The notes under the pieces: generated by a model
What the model was told of the DNA's origin: nothing
Databases searched by the model: none
The model's input: the letters and a program-made list of their open reading frames with translations, nothing else
Origin: Actinomadura rupiterrae
GTDB taxonomy: Bacteria > Actinomycetota > Actinomycetes > Streptosporangiales > Streptosporangiaceae
Direction: 5' to 3'
DNA length: 64,000 bases
Assembly (NCBI RefSeq): GCF_024172125.1
Contig: NZ_JAMZEA010000014.1
Span: forward strand, 124,001-188,000
Translations under genes and position numbers: made by a program
Shown here: positions 58,713 through 64,000 of the stretch, piece after piece
Layout of the letters: each line of letters starts with the position of its first letter
Position numbering within the stretch: the stretch's first letter is position 1

Positions 58713-58999
58713 GGGGTGCTTCGACGTTCGTCGACACGCCGACCGCGCAGCGGTTCGTCCAGGCGGTGGTCGACGCCAACACGATCACGATCCGCGACTG
58801 GCTGGCGCACGGGCATGCCGAACGGCTGCGCCTGGACGGCTACTTCGCCGGTGAGGCGACCGGGCGGTTCCTGCTGCGCGGCATGCTGTACGCCGGACGT
58901 GGCCCGGTCGATGCCCACGGTGTCCGTGTGGTGCTCAAACGTTCTGCCCAGCAGCCCAACGGTTTCGTCGTGCTGACCGCCTATCCGACCCTGGTGTGA
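58709..58999 (+). CDS. displaced RNase A-like toxin module (truncated), 96 aa
   Basis: ATG 58709 overlaps the previous stop (ATGA). The product aligns with the last 90 or so residues of the full toxin at 55443: ASTFVDTPTAQRFVQAVV against ASSFNSLSEAQRYVQEAI, and VRVVLKRSAQQPNGFVVLTAYP against VRVLIHAAKHGE and its FYVNTAHP end. It lacks the N-terminal part holding the catalytic His region. Such promoterless toxin fragments (orphan modules) are typical of polymorphic toxin loci and serve as recombination donors. The TAY motif is intact here. Confidence 0.7.
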   Translation: MRGASTFVDTPTAQRFVQAVVDANTITIRDWLAHGHAERLRLDGYFAGEATGRFLLRGMLYAGRGPVDAHGVRVVLKRSAQQPNGFVVLTAYPTLV

Positions 59000-59003
59000 T
59001 TCT

Positions 59004-59681
59004 GTGACCGAGCCTTCCCACAGCCGCGTCGACCCGCGACCGAGTGTGCAACTGGCCGAGTTCGGGGCCGTAGCCGAGTTGCTTGCCGCCTATGCCGGTC
59101 AGGCCGCCGATGACGTGCCGGGGCGTCCTGGCGCGGCGTTGTCGGGCTATCTCAGGTGGTCGGCCGCCTGGCCCGCGCAGGCTGCGAGCGCCGCCGGCCA
59201 GCTGCGCCGGTTGATGGCGCGGCTGTTGAACGAGCCCGACACCGTTCCGGCGATGCTGACTGCGGCGCTACCGGTCAGCCGCACGGGCGAGCCGGTGGAC
59301 GCTCAGTGGGCGGACGCCGTCGCCGAGATCCTGGAGCATGCCGTCGACGCCGGCTTCCCGCCTCCCGGGACGCCGGTCACCTTCTGGGAGTGGAACCGCC
59401 GGTTCCTCGCTCTGGCACAGTTCCTCGGCTGCTATTTCACCCAGGACTTCGGCGACGAGTTCACCGACCACGACGCCGCCATCGCAGCCTGGGCCCGGAC
59501 CGCCACCCCAGTGGACCGCGCGCGGTTGAGCGGCGAGATCGGTGAGCTTCTCGCACTCGGGCTGAGCGACAACGACCTGAACGAAGCGCTGGCCACTCTG
59601 GGCATGGACGTCGAGCCACCGCTACCCGCCCCGGCATGGTTGGCCCATCTCGACAAGACCCTCAACGGGAGCAGCGGATGA
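59004..59681 (+). CDS. CdiI-like immunity protein
   Basis: A 225-residue protein. The last 100 residues match the CdiI_2-type immunity family that pairs with RNase A-like CdiA-C toxins: LALAQFLGCYFTQDFGDEFT, DHDAAIAAW, ARLSGEIGELLALGLSDNDL, EALATLGMDVEPPLPAPAWL. The N-terminal half (LAEFGAVAELLAAYAGQAAD) is a helical extension. It follows the orphan toxin module after 4 bases, so it is the cognate immunity of that module. Its stop overlaps the WXG100 gene's start. Confidence 0.75.
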   Translation: MTEPSHSRVDPRPSVQLAEFGAVAELLAAYAGQAADDVPGRPGAALSGYLRWSAAWPAQAASAAGQLRRLMARLLNEPDTVPAMLTAALPVSRTGEPVDAQWADAVAEILEHAVDAGFPPPGTPVTFWEWNRRFLALAQFLGCYFTQDFGDEFTDHDAAIAAWARTATPVDRARLSGEIGELLALGLSDNDLNEALATLGMDVEPPLPAPAWLAHLDKTLNGSSG

Positions 59682-59977
59682 CCACTCGCCCGATCCGCGT
59701 CGACCTTGGCGAGATGGGACGAGCCGTCGAGGCGTTCGAAGCCGTCCGCAAGGAGTTCGTCCACCTTCTGGACGTCCTGGACGGCGATCTCAAGGCTCAC
59801 CTGAACCAGTGGGAAGGCGACGCCCGCACCGCCTACGACACCGCGCACCGCGAGTGGACCGACGCTGCCGCCGACATGGCCGACCAGATCGCGTTCCTCC
59901 GCCACTGGCTCACCACCGGCCACCGCAACTACAGCGGAGCCCTCGATGCCACCCTCAAGACCTGGCACACCGCCTGA
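59678..59977 (+). CDS. WXG100/ESAT-6-like protein
   Basis: A 99-residue helix-turn-helix hairpin protein. The central turn is NQWEGDARTAYDTAHREW, the WxG motif with the Y..A spacing of the family. It has no signal peptide, as expected for type VII export substrates. ATG 59678 overlaps the immunity gene's stop (ATGA), so it is co-translated and links the locus to a type VII secretion system; no ESX core genes are in the window. Confidence 0.85.
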   Translation: MTTRPIRVDLGEMGRAVEAFEAVRKEFVHLLDVLDGDLKAHLNQWEGDARTAYDTAHREWTDAAADMADQIAFLRHWLTTGHRNYSGALDATLKTWHTA

Positions 59978-60013
59978 CGCCGCGCCCCCCCTGACCCGGT
60001 AGCGGGTGTGAGA

Positions 60014-60047
60014 GCCCCCACGAGTTGTTTGAAGATCTCGTGGGGGC
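60014..60047. terminator. bidirectional terminator hairpin
   Basis: A perfect 11-bp stem (GCCCCCACGAG at 60014-60024 with CTCGTGGGGGC at 60037-60047) and a 12-nt loop lie between convergent genes. Confidence 0.75.
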
Positions 60048-60057
60048 GGCGCGTTGG

Positions 60058-60282
60058 CTAGGGGGTTGGTAGGTCTAGGTCGGTGGCGGCGCGGGTGAGG
60101 GCTTCGGGGTCGGCGTCGGCTAGGGCTCTGATCAGGCCCTCGCAGGACGATACGGAGATGAGCATCGGGCCCTCCGCGCGCCAGATGCCGTGACTGGTGA
60201 CCGACAGGGTCCAGCCGGGGAAGAGACGCCGGAGCATGGCCAGGACGAGGGTCTGCGCGGGGATGGGGTGGCGTTCACCCAC
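60058..60282 (-). CDS. small hypothetical protein of the WhiJ-type locus, 74 aa
   Basis: A 74-residue protein starting GTG 60282 inside the end of the ATP-binding gene (8-base overlap). It reads MGERHPIPAQTLVLAMLRRL and holds FPGWTLSVTSHGIWRA. It resembles short proteins found beside HATPase/XRE/DUF397 sets in actinomycetes. No motif known; co-translation with the kinase-like gene suggests a partner role. Confidence 0.55.
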   Translation of the reverse strand: MGERHPIPAQTLVLAMLRRLFPGWTLSVTSHGIWRAEGPMLISVSSCEGLIRALADADPEALTRAATDLDLPTP

Positions 60283-60685
60283 TCTTGAGGCCTGCCCAGA
60301 CCGTCTTTCCTGAGCCTTCGCGAAGCACCCAGCCCCAGCAGGCGGCGTTCTCGGCGATGATCGCCAGGCCGCGGCCGGTGAGGGCGTCCAGGGTGATCGG
60401 ACGGATCTGGGGGCGCGCGTCGCTCTCGTCGTCCACCTCGACCACGGCGAGGCCGTCCTGCGCGATGTAAGTCCTGACCAGGATCGAGGCGCTCTCGGTG
60501 TGCTTGATCGCATTCGTCACCAGCTCCGAAACGATCACTTTGGCCGTGAACGCGGTCTCCGCATCCACGCCCAAGCCGATCAGCGCGTCACCCACGAAAT
60601 CCCGCGCACTTTTGACCTCCTCCATGTCGGTCGGCATGATCTTCAGTTGAGGCGTCGGGCTTCGCGGCGGGGTCTTCACGTTCAT
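60275..60685 (-). CDS. HATPase (anti-sigma-factor-like ATP-binding) protein
   Basis: A 136-residue single-domain GHKL ATPase: VIVSELVTNAIKHTESASIL (N box), VEVDDESDARPQI and DALTGRGLAIIAENAACWGW (G box). It resembles RsbW/AbaA-locus ATP-binding proteins that accompany XRE/DUF397 genes in WhiJ-type sets. Start ATG 60685 with GGGAGGG upstream. It is divergent from the XRE gene and has its own promoter. Likely role: regulation through protein binding. Confidence 0.88.
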   Translation of the reverse strand: MNVKTPPRSPTPQLKIMPTDMEEVKSARDFVGDALIGLGVDAETAFTAKVIVSELVTNAIKHTESASILVRTYIAQDGLAVVEVDDESDARPQIRPITLDALTGRGLAIIAENAACWGWVLREGSGKTVWAGLKSG

Positions 60686-60727
60686 CGGCCACCCTCCCTC
60701 TCGGAACGTTTTTTCGTTGTCACCACG

Positions 60728-60757
60728 TTGATAGGCCCTGACGAACTAAACTGGCAA
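60728..60757 (-). promoter_or_regulatory. promoter of the HATPase gene
   Basis: On the minus strand TTGCCA (60757-60752) and TATCAA (60733-60728), separated by 18 bases, lie 43 bases before ATG 60685. It is in an AT-rich island next to the divergent XRE gene. Confidence 0.5.
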
Positions 60758-60829
60758 TCAACAAGCACGAAGTGTCCAAAAATGCACAGGATGGAAAGAT
60801 CACGGTCGTCCTTGTTAAGGTGAGTGATC

Positions 60830-61627
60830 ATGCCCCCTCGGCGACAACGCCCCACGTCAGAGCCCGCACTCAAGGCGTTCGGCAGCCAGATGAAGCGCTA
60901 CCGGAGCCGGGCGAATGTCACACAGGAGGCCATAGCGACGAAAACGCTCGTGACAGGATCGTTCGTCTCCCAGGTCGAAACCGGAAAGCGTCCCTGTAAA
61001 CGGGAGTTCGCCGCGACGGTCGATCAGATGACCGGAGCGAACGGTGCGCTCCTGGAGTTGTGGGACGACCTGTACCGCAACGGAAGCCCCGTCCCGTCAT
61101 GGTTCCAGGACTGGTCCGCAGTGGAGGCCGAGGCGACCTCGCTGATCGTCTGGGAGCCGATGATCTTGCCGGGCCTCCTCCAGACCGAGGCGTACATGCG
61201 CGAGTTCCTCTCGTCCGAGGAGGCAATCACGAAACGCCTCCAACGGCAGGAGATCCTCACGCGCCCCGAGAGCCCCGTCCCCTACACGTTGCTGCTGACC
61301 AGAGCAGCACTCAGTTACCCGGTAGGGACGCGGGAGACCTTGCGAGAGCAGTTGCAACATGTCGTCGCCATGGCGCAGCGTCCGAACATCGCCGTCCAGA
61401 TCGTGACGCTCTTCGGCCAGCCTGCGGGTACGGGAGGGGCGTTCGGCCTCGCGACCATGGAGGACCGCAGCCAGGTAGCATATTTGGAAACTGCGATCCG
61501 AGGCATAACGACTGACGCTCGCGAAGACCTCGCAAATCTGTCGGAGGCACTGAGGAAGCTCCAGGCCAAGGCACTCCCGGAAAACCAGTCACTCGACGTA
61601 ATCCAGAAAGAGATCGAGGCGCTATGA
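60830..61627 (+). CDS. WhiJ-like XRE-family regulator with DUF5753 domain
   Basis: A 265-residue regulator. The N-terminal HTH is FGSQMKRYRSRANVTQEAIA with SFVSQVETGKRPCKREFAAT. The C-terminal DUF5753 region is SWFQDWSAVEAEATSLIVWE, PGLLQTEAYMREFL, QRPNIAVQIVTLFGQPAG. It is paired with DUF397 proteins, as WhiJ/SCO4542 and Scr1/Scr2 are in Streptomyces, where the small partner antagonises the XRE protein. AAGGTGAG precedes ATG 60830. It overlaps the first DUF397 gene by 4 bases (ATGA). Confidence 0.92.
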   Translation: MPPRRQRPTSEPALKAFGSQMKRYRSRANVTQEAIATKTLVTGSFVSQVETGKRPCKREFAATVDQMTGANGALLELWDDLYRNGSPVPSWFQDWSAVEAEATSLIVWEPMILPGLLQTEAYMREFLSSEEAITKRLQRQEILTRPESPVPYTLLLTRAALSYPVGTRETLREQLQHVVAMAQRPNIAVQIVTLFGQPAGTGGAFGLATMEDRSQVAYLETAIRGITTDAREDLANLSEALRKLQAKALPENQSLDVIQKEIEAL

Positions 61628-61809
61628 AGCCCAGCGAAGTAATGTGGCGGAAGAGCAGCCACAGCGGCGAGAACGGCGGAGCCTGCATCGAACTCGCAGA
61701 CCTCGCTCCCGCGGTCGGCGTGCGTGACAGCAAGGATCCCCAAGGGCCCCACCTGACCGTCACACGCAAGAATCTCGCGACTCTCACCGAGATCATCAAG
61801 AACATCTGA
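61624..61809 (+). CDS. DUF397 protein, copy 1
   Basis: A 61-residue protein with the DUF397 pattern MWRKSSHSGENGGACIELAD, VGVRDSKDPQGPHLTVT. It starts 4 bases before the XRE stop and is co-translated. It is probably the cognate partner or antagonist of the XRE/DUF5753 regulator. Confidence 0.92.
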   Translation: MKPSEVMWRKSSHSGENGGACIELADLAPAVGVRDSKDPQGPHLTVTRKNLATLTEIIKNI

Positions 61810-61823
61810 ACCACAGCAAGGCC

Positions 61824-61854
61824 AACGCCCCTCGCTCGCAGAACGAGGGGCGTT
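61824..61854 (+). terminator. terminator after DUF397 copy 1
   Basis: A perfect 11-bp stem (AACGCCCCTCG at 61824-61834 with CGAGGGGCGTT at 61844-61854) and a 9-nt loop, followed by TCGC. Only the left arm recurs after DUF397 copy 2 (about 62141-62151). Confidence 0.75.
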
Positions 61855-61863
61855 TCGCATCCT

Positions 61864-61943
61864 GACCATGGAGGACCCGGCCAGGTAGCATATTTGGAAG
61901 CTACGATCTGCGGCTTTCTAATCCAGAAAGAGATCGAGGTGCC
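61864..61943 (+). repeat. partial duplicate of the XRE gene 3' end
   Basis: This segment repeats the 3' end of the XRE gene with internal deletions: CCATGGAGGAC and AGGTAGCATATTTGGAA match about 61455-61492, and TAATCCAGAAAGAGATCGAG matches 61599-61618. It then runs into DUF397 copy 2. It is a remnant of a tandem duplication of the XRE-tail/DUF397 unit. Confidence 0.8.
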
Positions 61944-62129
61944 ATGAAGCCCAGCGAAATAATGTGGCGGAAGAGCAGCTACAGCGCGGACAACAACGGT
62001 AACTGCATCGAACTCGCAGACCTTGCGACTGCGGTCGGCGTGCGTGACAGCAAGGACCCCCACGGACCCCAGCTGACCGTGACACGCGAGAACCTCGGAG
62101 TAATCACCGGGATCATCAAGGACTTCTGA
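61944..62129 (+). CDS. DUF397 protein, copy 2
   Basis: A 61-residue paralogue of copy 1, about 75% identical by eye: IMWRKSSYSADNNGNCIELA, VGVRDSKDPHGPQLTVTREN. The ribosome-binding site is the duplicated GAGATCGAG segment. It has no XRE gene of its own; expression depends on read-through of the terminator at 61824 or on a new promoter. Confidence 0.88.
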   Translation: MKPSEIMWRKSSYSADNNGNCIELADLATAVGVRDSKDPHGPQLTVTRENLGVITGIIKDF

Positions 62130-62276
62130 AGCACTGAGGAACGCCCCTCGCGCGCCGGCTCCTCCGGCTCTTCGGTTTTCCGGGCCTTCCCAGGTCGCCG
62201 GTATCATGGCCGGGCGTCCAGCGAGCGGGCGTCCGGCCACTCTTGGGTCGGTAGGGCGGGCTAGGGAGGCGCGGGC

Positions 62277-62876
62277 GTGCCCACAGGGACCGCGATCCCC
62301 GACGCACGCGAGCAGCTGTTCGGCGCGGCCGAGCGCATCCTGCTCCGGGACGGGCCGAACGCCCTGACCAGCCGGGCGCTCACCGCCGAGGCCGGCGTCG
62401 CCAAGGGCGTCCTGCACCGGCACTTCGCCAACTTCGACGCGTTCCTCGCCGCGTTCGTCCTGGACCGCGTCGAGCGGATGGACGCCCAGACCGCCGCGCT
62501 CCGCAACGCGGCCGGAACCGGCGCGATCGCCGACAACCTCACCCGGGCGCTCACAGCGCTGTACGGATCGGTCGCGGTCTCCGTGGTCGCGCTGGTCACC
62601 TTCCGCGACGAGCTGCGCGACCGGCTGCGGGACACCTGGCCTGCCGGCGTCCCCGTCCTCACCGAGGCGGCCACGATGTTCGCCGACTACCTCACCGCCG
62701 AACGCGAGCTGGGCCGCCTCGCCCCCGAGACGGACGTCGAGACCGTGGCGTTCACGCTGATCGGGGCCGGGCACCTGCTGTACGCCGACCGCAAGAGCGC
62801 CCCGCCCGAACCCGCCGCCGTCCGCCGGCTGGTCACCACGACGCTCGGCGACTCCGTCCGCGACGCCTCTCGCTGA
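62277..62876 (+). CDS. TetR-family regulator
   Basis: A 199-residue repressor: REQLFGAAERILLRDGPNAL, TSRALTAEAGVAKGVLHRHF, FDAFLAAFVLDRV at the HTH, and a helical effector domain ending in VRRLVTTTLG. GTG 62277 has an ideal GGAGG upstream. The adjacent same-strand hydrolase begins 221 bases later. Effector unknown. Confidence 0.9.
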   Translation: MPTGTAIPDAREQLFGAAERILLRDGPNALTSRALTAEAGVAKGVLHRHFANFDAFLAAFVLDRVERMDAQTAALRNAAGTGAIADNLTRALTALYGSVAVSVVALVTFRDELRDRLRDTWPAGVPVLTEAATMFADYLTAERELGRLAPETDVETVAFTLIGAGHLLYADRKSAPPEPAAVRRLVTTTLGDSVRDASR

Positions 62877-63097
62877 CTCGCGCCTGGGTGTCCACCTGAT
62901 CCCGCACCGCTCGTCCGGCTGGACGGTGGGTCAGGCGGTGAAGTCGGTCGGGGTGATCACCGACTATCGTGCACCTCAGCGGCTCAGGCTCAGCATCCCG
63001 CCGCATCGATGTGCACGACGGCCTGGCGCGGCTGCGCGAGCCGTGGCCTCCAAAGGCGGCACAGGGATTTCCCGGACGACCCGAAGGGGCTGACGTG

Positions 63098-63910
63098 ATG
63101 ACCGCGAGCGACGGCGCGCCGCCGGAGGACTACCCCGCCGTGCTGGCCCGGCTGACCGAGGTGCCGGAAGGCTCGTTCCGGACCGTCCGGTACGGGTCCT
63201 TGCCCGAGCAGTTCGGCGAGTACTGGCCCGGCGGGGACGGGGCGGCCGTGGTCCTGATCCATGGCGGCTACTGGCGGCGGCGCTACCGGCTGGACCTGAT
63301 GCGCCTGCTCTCCGCCGACCTCAACGCCCGCGGGTACGCGGTGTGGAACATCGAGTACCGGCGGATGGACATGCCCGGCGGCGGATGGCCCGGCACCTTC
63401 GACGACGTCTCCGCCGCCGTGGACGCGGTGACCGACCTCGACGACGGGGCCATCGACCCTGCGCGCGTGGCTCTGGTCGGCCACTCGGCGGGCGGGCATC
63501 TGGCGCTGTGGGCGGCACACGCGGCAGCCGCCTCGGGGCGGCGCCTGTCGCCCGCCGTCGTGGTGTCGCTCGCGGGGGTGTGCGACCTGGTGACCGGCGC
63601 GCGGCTGGACCTGAGCAACGGCGCGGTGCGGGAGCTGCTCGGGGGCGGGCCGGACGAGCTGCCCGAGGTGTACCGGCAGGCCGACCCGATGGCGCTGGTC
63701 CCGCTCGGCGTCCCGCAACTGGTCGTGCACGGCACCGCCGACGAGGACGTCCCGATCGAGCTGAGCCGCCGCTACGCCGAGGCCGCGGGCCCCGAAGCCG
63801 CGCTGCTCACCCTGCCGGACGCGGACCACATGGACATGATCTCCCCGGACTCGGCGGCCTGGCCGCAGATCGCTGCGGAGCTGACCCGGCTCCTACCGCC
63901 CGTCCGCTAG
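63098..63910 (+). CDS. alpha/beta hydrolase, arylformamidase (kynurenine formamidase)-like
   Basis: A 270-residue serine hydrolase. HGGYWRRRYRLDLMR is the oxyanion-hole motif typical of arylformamidase-like enzymes. The nucleophile is Ser in VGHSAGGHLALWAA, the acid Asp in TADEDVPIE and the His in DADHMD. It has no signal peptide. ATG 63098 (after GTG 63095) follows GAAGGGG. Substrate unknown; an N-formyl or ester bond is the usual target in this branch. Confidence 0.85.
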   Translation: MTASDGAPPEDYPAVLARLTEVPEGSFRTVRYGSLPEQFGEYWPGGDGAAVVLIHGGYWRRRYRLDLMRLLSADLNARGYAVWNIEYRRMDMPGGGWPGTFDDVSAAVDAVTDLDDGAIDPARVALVGHSAGGHLALWAAHAAAASGRRLSPAVVVSLAGVCDLVTGARLDLSNGAVRELLGGGPDELPEVYRQADPMALVPLGVPQLVVHGTADEDVPIELSRRYAEAAGPEAALLTLPDADHMDMISPDSAAWPQIAAELTRLLPPVR

Positions 63911-64000
63911 GACGAGGTGGCGCGGCGGCTGAGCCGGGATGTCCGCGCGCTCGACCGAGTTCGTCCTGGGGCGGCGGCGCTGACTTCGGGGAGCGGGCGA

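Noticed and set aside
62877..63097. Possible small gene between the TetR and hydrolase genes
   Set aside because: The open frame from 62969 lacks a ribosome-binding site and protein-like content before ATG 63098; the interval shows no clear regulatory motif.
63911..64000. Tail of the window
   Set aside because: No start, stop or motif could be assigned in the last 90 bases.

Overview
This window is chromosomal DNA from a high-GC actinomycete. Codon third positions are almost all G or C, GTG and TTG starts are common, and the gene families are typical of the group: AfsR/SARP and LAL regulators, WhiJ-type XRE/DUF397 sets, F420-dependent LLM oxidoreductases, DUF1206, WXG100 and a TIGR02960-type ECF sigma factor. 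An Actinomadura-like member of the Thermomonosporaceae or Streptosporangiales fits best, but that placement is inference. I see no rRNA, tRNA, CRISPR array, insertion sequence or phage structural gene.

Positions 1-17900 hold a truncated TetR gene, secreted proteins, three large STAND/AAA-type regulators (a LAL LuxR protein and two BTAD/NB-ARC regulators), a PEBP protein and an FCD GntR regulator. The secreted proteins are a beta-propeller-like protein, a cutinase/PET-hydrolase-type esterase and an M28 peptidase with a PA domain. Positions 16702-18576 hold an alpha/beta hydrolase fused to an HD-like domain, divergent from a TetR regulator, with two copies of one operator between them.

Positions 18744-26490 form an energy-converting-hydrogenase-related (Ehr) locus with the same order as Mycobacterium tuberculosis Rv0081-Rv0087. 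An ArsR regulator is followed by a NuoB-like protein, four membrane subunits and a NuoCD-like large subunit. The large subunit has lost all four NiFe-ligand cysteines, so this is a redox or ion-translocating module and not a hydrogenase.

Positions 26608-51862 are mostly single genes: membrane proteins, a WD40-like/TPR protein, a MerR-HEAT regulator next to a frameshifted HEAT protein, two RibD/DHFR-like proteins, a LysR/MFS pair, two tandem AlkB-like 2OG-Fe(II) oxygenases, a secreted lipase, a secreted HNH-like protein, a DHA2 transporter, an ECF sigma factor, a two-component system, a divergent ligA, a deaminase/LLM pair and an SDR.

Positions 51880-55257 hold an SDR and a divergent XRE regulator, then the most notable locus. 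A 26-codon ORF encodes a basic peptide ending in an aromatic core-like tail. It is followed by a hairpin and a cytochrome P450, which is the arrangement of a P450-tailored RiPP (cittilin, biarylitide and atropopeptide style). Positions 55443-59977 are a type VII/polymorphic-toxin island: an RNase A-like toxin, a candidate partner gene, a displaced toxin module, a CdiI-like immunity protein and a WXG100 protein. Positions 60058-62129 are a WhiJ-type set (HATPase, XRE/DUF5753 and two DUF397 genes) with a visible partial tandem duplication. The window ends with a TetR regulator and an arylformamidase-like hydrolase.
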